A stretch of DNA of 64,000 nt from Anaerolineales bacterium (GTDB lineage: Bacteria; Chloroflexota; Anaerolineae; Anaerolineales; UBA11579), in assembly GCA_025808555.1 (NCBI GenBank), contig CP075526.1, forward strand, positions 884,712 through 948,711, written 5' to 3'. The position numbers and the translations under genes are program-made. Shown in pieces: positions 7,516 to 15,920 of the stretch (positions are counted from its first letter, which is position 1; every line of letters begins with the position of its first letter). Under the pieces are notes generated by a model that searched no databases, was not told where the DNA came from, and saw only the letters and a list, made by a program, of their open reading frames with translations.

Positions 7516-8535
7516 CTAAATTCCCAGGTTCAAGTTGATGAAGACCGTGGCAAGAATGACCATCAGTGCGGGCAGGATCACCATGTAAAGCACCGTGCGG
7601 CGGCGGAAGACTTGCATATACAGCAGAATGTTCTTGATGTCCACCATTGGCCCGAACACCAAAAACGACAGGATCGAGCCTGTGGTGAACGTGCCTACGA
7701 AGGCCAGCGATACGAATGCGTCCACCGTTGAGCAGATGGACAGCAGCACAGCTAACAACATCATCACCAAAACTGAGAGCAGCGGGCCGCTGCCTAGCGC
7801 CAGCAGGGTGCCCTGCGGCACCAGCGCCTGCAGCGCCGCCGCCAGCATGGAGCCGATGATGAGGTAGCGACCCATCTCGAAGAATTCTTCGCCGGCTATC
7901 CCTAAAGCGCGGCGCACCCGGCTAGCGAGGCTGCCTTGGTGCATCGGTACCGCCAAGTCCACGCTGCCGCCGCGGATCGGCGCCAAGCTTAGACTGCGCG
8001 GGCGCAGCAGCCGCTCCGGCTGCTCCTCCACGGCGAAGATAAGACCGATGCCAACCGCGATCGCCAAACTGAGCCCGATGCGCAGCCACAACACTGGCCC
8101 CCAGCCGTAGGCTGCATATGTGCTGAGGATGACAATGGGGTTGAGCACCGGCGAAGCCATAAGGAAGGCCACGCCCATGGCAGGCGCCATGCCCTTGCGA
8201 AACAGGCGCCGCGTCAAAGGCACTACGCCACATTCGCACACCGGGAACACAAAACCCAGCAAGCCGCCCACCAGCGCGCCGAGAAAGCGATTGCGCGGCA
8301 TGATGCGTTGAATAGATTCCTTCTTGAAAAAGACTTCAACAAAACCTGAAGCCAGCGTGCCTAGCAGCAGAAAAGGCGCCGCCTCAATAAAAATGCCTAG
8401 AAAGATCGTAGTAAAGGTATAGAACTGCCCTGGCAACTCAATGGCCCCGCTCATCCAGTTCTGTAGAGACAACACCAGCGCCACCCCCAGCACGGCCAAA
8501 GCTACTATGCTGAGGATATTGAAAACGTGTTTCAT
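7516..8535 (-). CDS. permease of the ArsP/YraQ (DUF318, UPF0718) family
   Basis: A 339-residue integral membrane protein with about eight helices. It has the family motifs FPVCECGVVPLTRRL and AFLMASPVLNPIVILSTY and, near the C-terminus, FLVFGPMVDIKNILL. Related proteins export organoarsenicals (ArsP) or pair with TIGR03943 proteins in metal-responsive loci. The TIGR03943 gene directly downstream points to the second group. A TAGAAT box ends 7 bases before the ATG at 8535 and there is no Shine-Dalgarno, so this is probably the leaderless first gene of a three-gene operon. Confidence 0.85.
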   Translation of the reverse strand: MKHVFNILSIVALAVLGVALVLSLQNWMSGAIELPGQFYTFTTIFLGIFIEAAPFLLLGTLASGFVEVFFKKESIQRIMPRNRFLGALVGGLLGFVFPVCECGVVPLTRRLFRKGMAPAMGVAFLMASPVLNPIVILSTYAAYGWGPVLWLRIGLSLAIAVGIGLIFAVEEQPERLLRPRSLSLAPIRGGSVDLAVPMHQGSLASRVRRALGIAGEEFFEMGRYLIIGSMLAAALQALVPQGTLLALGSGPLLSVLVMMLLAVLLSICSTVDAFVSLAFVGTFTTGSILSFLVFGPMVDIKNILLYMQVFRRRTVLYMVILPALMVILATVFINLNLGI

Positions 8536-8542
8536 TGGGGAA

Positions 8543-8548
8543 ATTCTA
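8543..8548 (-). promoter_or_regulatory. -10 box (TAGAAT) for the permease operon
   Basis: Minus-strand TAGAAT ends 7 bases before ATG 8535; leaderless spacing. Confidence 0.5.
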
Positions 8549-8571
8549 TCGCGCCAATTGTGAGGCTCTGT

Positions 8572-8892
8572 CTACAAGCCCAGTTTGCGGTTGCTGCTGG
8601 CACGCGCCACGGCCAGGATCTGCTCAAAGTCATCCGCCGGCGCGGCCTGGTTCCACTTCTCCGCCCCGCACACGACGCAACGGTGCAGGATGCGGTACTG
8701 ACCCCCTCGGGCCTCCACTTCCACCGGCTCCATCATGCCGCCGCAACCGGCGGCCCGGTCGCCCGGGGCAATATCCACGTGCTTGCTCCACAGACAGGCC
8801 GGGCAGTGATTGGTGTAGCCATCGCCCGTCACCGCCTGCCCGCAGCGTTCGCAAACAAAGTCTTCCACCCGGCGCACAAAGCTAACCGGCAT
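8572..8892 (-). CDS. RNHCP domain zinc-ribbon protein
   Basis: A small 106-residue protein with four cysteine pairs or near-pairs: CERCG, the NHCPACLWSKHVD segment that names the RNHCP family, CGGMMEPV, and HRCVVCG. These form probable zinc ribbons. RNHCP proteins are small cytoplasmic proteins of unknown function. The start ATG at 8892 lies inside the 3' end of mutY (11-base overlap), so it is translated in the mutY operon. Confidence 0.85.
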   Translation of the reverse strand: MPVSFVRRVEDFVCERCGQAVTGDGYTNHCPACLWSKHVDIAPGDRAAGCGGMMEPVEVEARGGQYRILHRCVVCGAEKWNQAAPADDFEQILAVARASSNRKLGL

Positions 8893-9943
8893 GGCGCCCC
8901 TGCAGGCTGTCGGCCACGCCGCGGTCCAGCTTGCCCATTGGCAAGCGGCTCAGGCTGCGTGGAGCAAGCCACTTATACGGACGGTCTGTAGTTATCTCAT
9001 TACTGACCAGGCCACAGTCATACACACGCAAGCGCGCCTGAAAATGGCTGTAGGTATGCTCAAGCTCAACGTGCAACCCTCCGGCGTCAACCTTGACGCT
9101 GAGTTCACGCAACAAGGCAGATCGCAACTGCGTCTTGGCGCGCCCAGCCTGCTCTACTTGCACGTTGGGGAACTCCCACATGCCGGCCAGCAAGCCGCGC
9201 GCCGGGCGTTGCAACACCAGCACCTTGCCGCCCTGCCACAGCAGGGCGGCGGCGTAATGGCGCACCGGCAGCTGCGCCCCGCGCCGCTTGACCGGGCGCA
9301 GGAGCTGCGTGCCGCGTGCATTGGCCAGGCATTGCGCCTGCAACGGGCACTCGCTGCATTTCGGGCGCGGGCTGCACAGCGTAGCGCCCAGGTCCATCAT
9401 GGCCTGGTTGTACTCGGCGGCTTGCCCGGCGGGTAGGTGTTTGGCCGCCAGCGCCCAAAGGCGTTGCTGGCCCGCGGCGGTATGCACAGGCTCTTCCACA
9501 TCAAACAAACGCGAAAGCACCCGCACCGCATTGCCATCCACGGCGGGCACGTCTTCACCAAAGGCCAGCGAAGCGATCGCCCCGGCGGTGTAGGCGCCGA
9601 TCCCGGGCAGCTGGCGCAAGCCGGCTGCCGAGCGCGGTATGCGCCCACTGGCTTCGGCCACCAGGTGGCGGGCGGCCTTATGCAGATTGCGGGCGCGGCT
9701 GTAGTAGCCCAGCCCCTCCCAGGCGTTCAGCACCTGCTGCTCGCGGGCGGCGGCCAGCGCTTGTACGCTAGGAAACATACGCATCCAGCGCTGGTAATAC
9801 GGCAGCATGGTTTCCAAGCGCGTTTGCTGGGCCATGATCTCGGCCACCCACACCGCATACGGCTCCGGCCGCTCGCGCCAAGGCAGGCTGCGCTTGCGTG
9901 CGTGATACCAGCGGAGCAATGGCTTGGCGATCTGTGATTTCAC
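8882..9943 (-). CDS. mutY: A/G-specific adenine glycosylase MutY
   Basis: A 353-residue DNA repair enzyme that removes adenine mispaired with 8-oxoguanine. The N-terminal HhH-GPD domain shows the catalytic Glu in EIMAQQTR, hairpin LPGIGAYTAGAIAS and catalytic Asp in PAVDGNAVRVLSR. A 4Fe-4S cluster motif (CSPRPKCSECPLQAQC) and a C-terminal NUDIX-like domain for 8-oxoG recognition follow. The first cysteine spacing is C-x5-C, one residue shorter than the usual C-x6-C. The start is GTG 9943; no clear Shine-Dalgarno is present. It lies 35 bases after a small gene on the same strand and overlaps the RNHCP gene. Confidence 0.93.
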   Translation of the reverse strand: MKSQIAKPLLRWYHARKRSLPWRERPEPYAVWVAEIMAQQTRLETMLPYYQRWMRMFPSVQALAAAREQQVLNAWEGLGYYSRARNLHKAARHLVAEASGRIPRSAAGLRQLPGIGAYTAGAIASLAFGEDVPAVDGNAVRVLSRLFDVEEPVHTAAGQQRLWALAAKHLPAGQAAEYNQAMMDLGATLCSPRPKCSECPLQAQCLANARGTQLLRPVKRRGAQLPVRHYAAALLWQGGKVLVLQRPARGLLAGMWEFPNVQVEQAGRAKTQLRSALLRELSVKVDAGGLHVELEHTYSHFQARLRVYDCGLVSNEITTDRPYKWLAPRSLSRLPMGKLDRGVADSLQGRHAG

Positions 9944-9978
9944 TTGCTTTAGGGGTTGTGGCCGCGCCGGCCACCGGC

Positions 9979-10284
9979 TTACAGCTGGAAACCGCCGCGG
10001 GCGGGTACCAACTTGTAGTCAAAATTGTCCACCAGTTCCTGCATCTGTATCCCCAGGTCCTGCCAGGCGCTGCTATCCAGCACGCGGCGGGCTGTATCCA
10101 TGGTAGGGATGACCGCTTCGGCCAGCAAGCGCGGCTGCTCGCCGTACACGGTCAGCCAGGCCTCGCTCAGCGCCACACCCAGCCCTTCCAGCGCAGGCAC
10201 GAACTTACGAATATGGAACTCGAAGTAATCTTCTTCACGCCCGGGCTGAATATCCCAGGTCATCAATAACTTAATGCCAGACAT
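9979..10284 (-). CDS. small dimeric alpha/beta-barrel-like hypothetical protein
   Basis: A 101-residue soluble protein. The opening IKLLMTWDIQPGREEDYFEF and the pattern of short strands and helices resemble the ferredoxin-like ABM/dimeric alpha-beta barrel fold, where substrate or haem binds between two subunits. I see no catalytic signature and assign no reaction. Its ATG shares a base with the TAA of the MBL-fold gene, so the two are translationally coupled. Confidence 0.7.
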   Translation of the reverse strand: MSGIKLLMTWDIQPGREEDYFEFHIRKFVPALEGLGVALSEAWLTVYGEQPRLLAEAVIPTMDTARRVLDSSAWQDLGIQMQELVDNFDYKLVPARGGFQL

Positions 10285-10910
10285 TACGACGCCGCTTCCA
10301 GTACAACGACTTTGGTTTCATTGGGCACGCTGGAGGAGGTGACTTTTAGTGAAGCCTCGCTCTTCTGCTTATCCAGCCCCATCTCCTGCAGAAATTGCTT
10401 GAGCGGGTTGAGCTTCAGCATGGTGCCATCCACCTTGTAATGCATCGGCACCACGATGCCGGGCTCGATCAGGGCGATCACTTCGGCCGCCTTGGCCGCC
10501 GTCAGGGCGTTGCCACCGCCCACCGGTACCAGCAGCACATCCACCGTGCCCAGACCCTCCACCTGGGCGCGGCTGGGCACGCTGCGCATATCGCCCAGGT
10601 GGCAGACGGTCACACCGTCATAGTCAAAGGTGAAGATGACGTTGGCGTCCTTGCCCTCATTGATGGCCACGCCGGTCACGAACACGCCGCCGATCTCATA
10701 TTCGCCCGCGCCTTGGATCTCCCAACTGGCGCCCTTGGCGCCCTTGACGAAGTTGTGGCCGGGCGCATCGTGGCTCACGGTCACAATGTCGGCCTTGAGT
10801 TTGAGCGCCTTGAAACCGGCGCTGGTGTGATCATAGGGGTCGGTCACTACGGTGGGCATGCTGCGCTCCGTAATGCGAAAACAGGAATTTCCGTACCAGG
10901 TGATGTCCAT
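10284..10910 (-). CDS. MBL-fold metallo-hydrolase-like protein (COG2220/UlaG type)
   Basis: A 208-residue protein of the beta-lactamase_3 type. The opening MDITWYGNSCFRI is typical, and CHLGDM and the late VVPMHYKVDG match the family's later metal sites. The usual HxHxDH metal motif appears as SHDAPGH, so its second His and Asp are replaced by Ala and Gly. The protein may therefore bind one metal or be inactive. I start at the ATG at 10910, where family similarity begins; upstream codons encode unlikely sequence. A minus-strand TATAAT at 10965-10970 is the probable promoter. Confidence 0.85.
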   Translation of the reverse strand: MDITWYGNSCFRITERSMPTVVTDPYDHTSAGFKALKLKADIVTVSHDAPGHNFVKGAKGASWEIQGAGEYEIGGVFVTGVAINEGKDANVIFTFDYDGVTVCHLGDMRSVPSRAQVEGLGTVDVLLVPVGGGNALTAAKAAEVIALIEPGIVVPMHYKVDGTMLKLNPLKQFLQEMGLDKQKSEASLKVTSSSVPNETKVVVLEAAS

Positions 10911-10964
10911 GCATTGCTCTTTCAGGGGGATGTAGTTGTATCGCAAAAACGACACAACGAAGCG

Positions 10965-10970
10965 ATTATA
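10965..10970 (-). promoter_or_regulatory. -10 box (TATAAT) for the MBL-fold operon
   Basis: Perfect minus-strand TATAAT 54 bases before ATG 10910. The -35 position at 17-base spacing falls in the left arm of the inverted repeat at 10982-11025. Confidence 0.55.
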
Positions 10971-10981
10971 GCATTTTGGCC

Positions 10982-11025
10982 GCGGTATACCTGCGCATCG
11001 CGTGAGCGAGACGCAGGTATACCGC
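10982..11025. repeat. 14-bp perfect inverted repeat in a divergent promoter region
   Basis: GCGGTATACCTGCG (10982-10995) and CGCAGGTATACCGC (11012-11025) are exact reverse complements. The spacer contains a smaller TCGC-GTGA-GCGA palindrome. Each arm also holds a self-palindromic GGTATACC. The arms cover the expected -35 positions of the two divergent promoters, so this may be a shared operator. Confidence 0.75.
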
Positions 11026-11034
11026 ACGAGTCCG

Positions 11035-11040
11035 TATAAT
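11035..11040 (+). promoter_or_regulatory. -10 box (TATAAT) for the glycan cluster
   Basis: Perfect TATAAT ending 6 bases before ATG 11047. Predicts a leaderless mRNA for the first gene of the glycosyltransferase cluster. Confidence 0.65.
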
Positions 11041-11046
11041 TGCTGC

Positions 11047-11802
11047 ATGCTGCCGCCACTCGCTGCGCGCACCGCGGGCAGCGGACGCGTAGAGCAACAC
11101 AAAGACCTCTGGCGCCTGAGTCTTGGCGCCGCCCACGGCAACGAATACCACCTGGCTCAACTCGACGATTACGCCGGAATACCGCGCCGGCGCTTCACCC
11201 AGCGCGCCCCGCTGCGCCTCAGCCTGCGCGCCCGCGCTTCGCAGGCACAGTTGCCGGGCACCTGGGGCTTCGGCCTGTGGAACGATCCGTTTGGTTTTGC
11301 TCTCGGCTTAGGCGGCCGCGCCCAGCTGCCGGCGCTGCCCAACGCGGCCTGGTTCATGTTCGCTTCGCCGCAAAACCATCTCAGCCTGCACAATACGCTG
11401 CCCGGCAGCGGGGCCATGGCGGCGGTACACCGCTCGCCGCGCATCCCCAGCCTGGCCCTGGCGCCTGGCCTGCTGGCGCTGCCCCTCCTGGCACTGCCGC
11501 CGGCAGCCCGCGGCTTACGCCGCCTGACCGCCGCGCTGGTGCGCCAAGAGGCGGCCGCTTTGCAGCACGATCCGCGCCAATGGCACAATTTCGAGCTGGT
11601 CTGGGAAACGAGTGGCGTAGACTTCCGCATCAATGGCGAGAGCCAGCTGCATACCCAGATTGCGCCGCAGCCTCCGCTTAGCCTCGTCATCTGGATCGAC
11701 AACCAGTATGCCGCCTGGCTGCCCAGCGGGCAGATGCGCTATGGGACAGAAGAACCGCAGGCCGAGAGCTGGGTCGAGATCAGCGATTTGCAAGTACAGT
11801 AG
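11047..11802 (+). CDS. hypothetical protein, possible concanavalin-like beta-sandwich
   Basis: A 251-residue protein I do not recognise with certainty. Segments such as GTWGFGLWNDPFGFALG, QWHNFELVWE, GVDFRINGES and SLVIWIDNQYA resemble the strands of LamG/GH16-type concanavalin folds, with a hydrophobic insert (LALAPGLLALPLLALP) in the middle. No signal peptide is seen. The ATG at 11047 is preferred because a TATAAT ends 6 bases before it. It sits 6 bases upstream of the first glycosyltransferase, so a role in recognising or modifying glycan is plausible but unproven. Confidence 0.7.
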   Translation: MLPPLAARTAGSGRVEQHKDLWRLSLGAAHGNEYHLAQLDDYAGIPRRRFTQRAPLRLSLRARASQAQLPGTWGFGLWNDPFGFALGLGGRAQLPALPNAAWFMFASPQNHLSLHNTLPGSGAMAAVHRSPRIPSLALAPGLLALPLLALPPAARGLRRLTAALVRQEAAALQHDPRQWHNFELVWETSGVDFRINGESQLHTQIAPQPPLSLVIWIDNQYAAWLPSGQMRYGTEEPQAESWVEISDLQVQ

Positions 11803-11808
11803 GCTATT

Positions 11809-12831
11809 GTGAAACGCATTGGCATCATCCCCAAAGTCTCCGGTGTGGGCGGCATGGTTTCCTTCCAGGCCAAGCTTATACATGGTCTGGCCGCCCGCAA
11901 CATTCAGCACAGTTTTGAGCTTGACGGCGCGCTGGACAGCCTGCTGGTCATCGGCGGCACGCGCCACTTTGGCGCGTTGCGCCAGGCGCGCCAGCGCAAT
12001 ATCCCGGTCGTGCAACGGCTGGATGGCATCAACTGGCTGCATCGCCGCATGCGCACCGGCCCGCTGCACTGGCTGCGGGCCGAGCGCGGCAACCGGGTGC
12101 TGGCCCATATTCGTGGCCGGCTGGCCACCCGGATCGTCTACCAGAGCCGCTTTGTGCAGGAGTGGTGGCAGCGCCAATATGGTGCGGGGCCAGATTTCCG
12201 CATCATTCACAATGGCGTTGACCTGGCCACGTTCACACCCCAAGGCGAAGAAGCTCCGCCAACCAGCCACTTGCGTATCCTGGTGGTGGAGGGCAGCCTG
12301 CGCGGCGGCTACGAGCTGGGTCTTGAAAGCGCCATCGGCCTGGTTCGTACACTGGAACGCGAGCACCAGCTGGACATAGAGCTGGTCGTGGCCGGCATGG
12401 TGAGCGAGGTGCAGCGCATGCGCTACGCAGGCCGCACCCAACGCCCCATCCAATGGGTTGGCGTACTGCCCAATGACAAGATCCCGGCCCTCAACCGCTC
12501 CGCTCACCTGCTGTACTCTACCGACATCAACGCCGCCTGCCCCAACTCGGTCATCGAGGCGCTGGCCTGCGGGCTGCCCGTATTGGCCTACGATACAGGC
12601 GCGCTGAGCGAGCTGGTGCCCCCCGCCGCTGGCCGCCTGGTGGCGTACGGCGGGGACCCGTGGCAGCTGGATGCGCCAGATGCTCCCGCCCTGGCCGTGG
12701 CGGCGGCAGAGATGCTCACCGCACAGGACGCCCAGCAAGCCGCCCTGCGCCTGGCCGCCCGCGCCCACGCCGAAGCCCATCTTGGCCTCGAGCAAATGGT
12801 GGATGCGTACCTCGAGGCGCTGCGTGGCTAA
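11809..12831 (+). CDS. GT4 family glycosyltransferase
   Basis: A 340-residue GT-B fold retaining glycosyltransferase. The N-terminal GxxxF-type acceptor domain starts KRIGIIPKVSGVGGMVSF. The C-terminal nucleotide-sugar domain has VFQ-like LRILVVEGSLRGGYELG and the E-x7-E region NSVIEALACGLPVLAYDTGALSE. The start is GTG 11809. It joins the next gene by an 8-base overlap (GTGGCTAA). Probably adds a sugar to a cell-surface glycan or glycolipid; donor and acceptor cannot be read from sequence. Confidence 0.88.
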   Translation: MKRIGIIPKVSGVGGMVSFQAKLIHGLAARNIQHSFELDGALDSLLVIGGTRHFGALRQARQRNIPVVQRLDGINWLHRRMRTGPLHWLRAERGNRVLAHIRGRLATRIVYQSRFVQEWWQRQYGAGPDFRIIHNGVDLATFTPQGEEAPPTSHLRILVVEGSLRGGYELGLESAIGLVRTLEREHQLDIELVVAGMVSEVQRMRYAGRTQRPIQWVGVLPNDKIPALNRSAHLLYSTDINAACPNSVIEALACGLPVLAYDTGALSELVPPAAGRLVAYGGDPWQLDAPDAPALAVAAAEMLTAQDAQQAALRLAARAHAEAHLGLEQMVDAYLEALRG

Positions 12832-13657
12832 CCCGTTGCTGGGCCTGGCGGCAGCGGCCGCCCGCCTGCTACCTGCCCCGCTCAAACGCGGGCTGTATAA
12901 GCTCGGCCCGCTGAGCCGCGGCCTGCGCGCCGCCCTCAACCGTGCCGCACCGCGCGGGTTGGCCCAGGTCACGGTTGCGGGCGGCGGGTTACTGGGCGCA
13001 AGCCTGCTACTGGATATGCAATCTGAGAAAGATTATTGGCTCGGCACCTACGAAATGGAGTTGCAGCACGCCATCCAACACTGGGTCAAGCCCGGCCAGG
13101 TGGTGTACGACCTGGGCGCCAATGTCGGCTATGTCAGCCTGCTGTTCGCCCGCGTCGTTGGCGAGCAAGGCCGCGTCTTTGCCTTTGAGCCACTGCCCGC
13201 CAACCAGCAACGTCTGCGCCAGAATTTGGAGCTCAACCGGGGCTTGAGCATACAGCTGGTTCCGGCCGCCGCGGCCGAGCGCAGCGGCCGCGGCGCATTC
13301 GCCCTGCACGGCTCCGACGACATGGGCCGCCTGCACGCCGGCGGCGCCGCGGCCAAGACGATTGAAGTTGAAACAATTGCGTTGGATGATTTCGCCACAA
13401 CACATCCTGCGCCCGATCTGATCAAAATTGATATAGAAGGCGCCGAAGTGCTGGCGCTGCAAGGCATGCAAACCCTTCTGCGCAGCGCCAAGCCTGTCTT
13501 GTTCATTGAATTACACGGCTACGAAGCTGGTCGCGCCTGCTGGCAATTGCTTGAGCAAGCTGGCTATGAAATGTATTGGATGGATGCTGTATTCACTCGC
13601 ATCCATGCTGCCAGCGAACTAAAAAAGAAGAGCTACATCATTGCGAGGGCGGCATGA
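12824..13657 (+). CDS. FkbM family SAM-dependent methyltransferase
   Basis: A 277-residue Rossmann methyltransferase. SAM-binding motif I is VVYDLGANVGYVSLLFA, the acidic loop is AFEPLPAN, and the family signature is DLIKIDIEGAEVLALQGM. FkbM enzymes O-methylate sugars and polyketides, so this one probably methylates a hydroxyl on the glycan made by the flanking transferases. The start is GTG 12824, overlapping the upstream stop by 8 bases; a longer reading frame upstream is the shadow of the previous gene. It ends in an ATGA junction with the next glycosyltransferase. Confidence 0.88.
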   Translation: MANPLLGLAAAAARLLPAPLKRGLYKLGPLSRGLRAALNRAAPRGLAQVTVAGGGLLGASLLLDMQSEKDYWLGTYEMELQHAIQHWVKPGQVVYDLGANVGYVSLLFARVVGEQGRVFAFEPLPANQQRLRQNLELNRGLSIQLVPAAAAERSGRGAFALHGSDDMGRLHAGGAAAKTIEVETIALDDFATTHPAPDLIKIDIEGAEVLALQGMQTLLRSAKPVLFIELHGYEAGRACWQLLEQAGYEMYWMDAVFTRIHAASELKKKSYIIARAA

Positions 13658-14748
13658 GCCATTTTGCCGGCCGCCTCGGCATCGTGCAGCGCGTCCTGCC
13701 CAGTTACCGCGCCCCATTCTTCGACCTGCTGGCCAAAGATGCGGATGGCCTGAGCGTCTTCGCCGGGCAACCGCGCCCTGGCGAGGCTATTCGCTCGGCG
13801 ATGCATCTGGATGTTGCCCATTGGGAACCTGCCTTCAATCTACACATATTCTCCGGCCCACTCTACTTGTGCTACCAGCGCGGCCTGTTGGATTGGCTGC
13901 AGCGTCTTAACCCAGACGCGCTGGTGGTCGAGGCCAACCCGCGCTACCTCAGCACACCGCAAGCCATCCGCTGGATGAAGACGCACGGCCGCCCCGTGCT
14001 TGGCTGGGGCCTCGGCGCGCCGCCCCTGCGCGGCCCGTTGGCAGGCCTGCGCACCGAGCGGCGCCTCAAATTCCTGCAACAGTTCGATGGCCTGATTGCC
14101 TACAGCCAGCGCGGCGAGGCCGAATACCGTGCCCTCGGCCTGCCTGCCGAACGCATCTTCGTCGCCCCCAACGCGGTTGCACCGCGCCCCAACGCACCGG
14201 TGCAGGCGCGCAACTTTGACGGGCCGCTGACCGTGCTGTACGTCGGACGCCTGCAAACCCGCAAGCGCCTGGATGCACTGCTGCGCGCCTGCGCCGCCCT
14301 GCCCGCCCAGCACCAGCCCAAGCTGGTGCTGGTGGGCGACGGGCCGGCCCGCGCCGAGCTGCAGCAACTGGCTCAGCGCATCTACCCCAACACCCAGTTC
14401 ACTGGCCATCTGCAAGGCGAAGCACTGGAGCAGCGCTTCGCCCAGGCCCATCTCTTCGTGCTGCCCGGCACGGGAGGCCTGGCCGTGCAGCAGGCCATGG
14501 CGCATGGCCTGCCAATCATCGTCGCCGAGGGCGACGGCAGCCAGGCCGACTTAGTGGACCGCACGAACGGCTGGCTGCTGCCGCCCGGCCACGAAGCCGC
14601 GCTGCGCGCCGCCCTGGCACACGCCTTGGCCGATCCAGTTTCCCTGCAAACCAAAGGCGCAGCCTCATACCAGCGCGTGCAAGACACTTTCAATCTTGAG
14701 CGCATGGCAGCCGCCTTTATCCATGCCATTAACACGGTGAAGGGCTGA
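13654..14748 (+). CDS. GT4 family glycosyltransferase
   Basis: A 364-residue GT-B glycosyltransferase. The N-terminal domain begins GRLGIVQRVLPSYRAPFFDLL. The C-terminal domain shows VLYVGRLQTRKRLDALL and LVLVGDGPARAEL, with the donor-site region LPGTGGLAVQQAMAHGLPII. The last deviates from the usual E-x7-E (VQQAMAHG rather than EAMA), so the first Glu is replaced. Start ATG 13654 forms ATGA with the FkbM stop. Second sugar-adding enzyme of the cluster. Confidence 0.88.
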   Translation: MSHFAGRLGIVQRVLPSYRAPFFDLLAKDADGLSVFAGQPRPGEAIRSAMHLDVAHWEPAFNLHIFSGPLYLCYQRGLLDWLQRLNPDALVVEANPRYLSTPQAIRWMKTHGRPVLGWGLGAPPLRGPLAGLRTERRLKFLQQFDGLIAYSQRGEAEYRALGLPAERIFVAPNAVAPRPNAPVQARNFDGPLTVLYVGRLQTRKRLDALLRACAALPAQHQPKLVLVGDGPARAELQQLAQRIYPNTQFTGHLQGEALEQRFAQAHLFVLPGTGGLAVQQAMAHGLPIIVAEGDGSQADLVDRTNGWLLPPGHEAALRAALAHALADPVSLQTKGAASYQRVQDTFNLERMAAAFIHAINTVKG

Positions 14749-15920
14749 TGCGTACGCCAATGCGTATCCTCTTCGTGGCCGACGGCCGTTCGCCCATCAC
14801 GCAGCAATGGCTGGCTTACTTCATTGAGCAAGGCTACCAGGTACACCTGGCCAGCACTTTTGTCTGCGAAGCCCAGCCCGGGCTGGCCTCGCTGCACCAT
14901 ACGCCCGTAGCCTACAGCGGCGCGGGCGGCGGGCGCAAAGCGGCCCGCGGCTTGCTGCCCACCGGCCTGCGTACCGCCCTGCGCAACCTGGCCGGCCCGC
15001 TCACGCTGCCGGGCGCGGCCGCCGGGTTGCAAGCTGTCATCCGCCAGGTACAGCCACAGCTGGTGCACGCTCTACGCATCCCCTACGAGGGCATGCTGGC
15101 CGCCACTGCCATGCAAAACAGCCCGCTGCCGTTGCTGCTTTCCGTCTGGGGCAATGATTTCACACTGCACGCCCGTAGCACGCCGCTCATGGCCGCCGCT
15201 ACGCGGCGCGCCCTACGGCGCGCCAGCGGCCTACTGGCCGACACCCAGCGTGACCTGCGGCTGGCTCAAGACCTGGCCCTGCCGGCCGGCGCACCCACAC
15301 TGGCTGTGCCGGGCAACGGTGGAGTGCGCCGCGACCTGTTCCACCCGCCCAAACAACCCTTCGCCACGCCGCGCATCATCAACCCGCGCGGCATACGCGC
15401 CTACGTGCGCAACGATGTCTTCTTCAAGGCGCTCTCAATCGTAGTGAAAGATGTGCCTGAATTACAAGTGGACTGCCCTGCGATGGCGAACGAGCCGCAG
15501 GCCGAGGCCTGGGTGCGCCAGTATGGCCTCCAAACCCACGTGAACCTACTGCACAAGCTGACGCCCGCTGACCTGGCCGAACGATACCGCCACGCCCAGC
15601 TCATGGTCTCGCCCAGCACGCACGACGGCACGCCCAACACCCTGCTCGAAGCGATGGCCTGCGGCTTGCTGCCGGTAGCCGGCGACCTGGACTCCATTCG
15701 TGAATGGATCACGCCCAGCGAGAATGGCCTGCTGGTGAACCCCAACGATGCGGATGCGCTGGCCTCCGCCATCCTGCACGGATTGAGTGATGCGACCTTG
15801 CGAAGCAAAGCCGCATCGCTCAATAGCACGCTCATCGCTGAGCGCGCCGACTATCACACGGGCATGCGCCGCGCTGAGTCGTTCTACCAAGCCATCCTCG
15901 ACCGTGACAGCGATGTATGA
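14748..15920 (+). CDS. GT4 family glycosyltransferase
   Basis: A 390-residue GT-B glycosyltransferase. It begins MRILFVADGRSPITQQWL, has the interdomain PLLLSVWGNDF typical of GT4 enzymes acting on surface polysaccharide, and carries the donor motif SPSTHDGTPNTLLEAMACGLLPV with the E-x7-E pattern. The ATG shares one base with the upstream TGA. Third transferase of the cluster; the next gene starts 8 bases before its stop. Confidence 0.88.
   Translation: MRTPMRILFVADGRSPITQQWLAYFIEQGYQVHLASTFVCEAQPGLASLHHTPVAYSGAGGGRKAARGLLPTGLRTALRNLAGPLTLPGAAAGLQAVIRQVQPQLVHALRIPYEGMLAATAMQNSPLPLLLSVWGNDFTLHARSTPLMAAATRRALRRASGLLADTQRDLRLAQDLALPAGAPTLAVPGNGGVRRDLFHPPKQPFATPRIINPRGIRAYVRNDVFFKALSIVVKDVPELQVDCPAMANEPQAEAWVRQYGLQTHVNLLHKLTPADLAERYRHAQLMVSPSTHDGTPNTLLEAMACGLLPVAGDLDSIREWITPSENGLLVNPNDADALASAILHGLSDATLRSKAASLNSTLIAERADYHTGMRRAESFYQAILDRDSDV

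Noticed and set aside
11515-12972. 485-residue open frame antisense to the first GT4 and FkbM genes
   Set aside because: It is a GC-rich shadow frame opposite well-supported genes with clear motifs; no domain or plausible start is visible.
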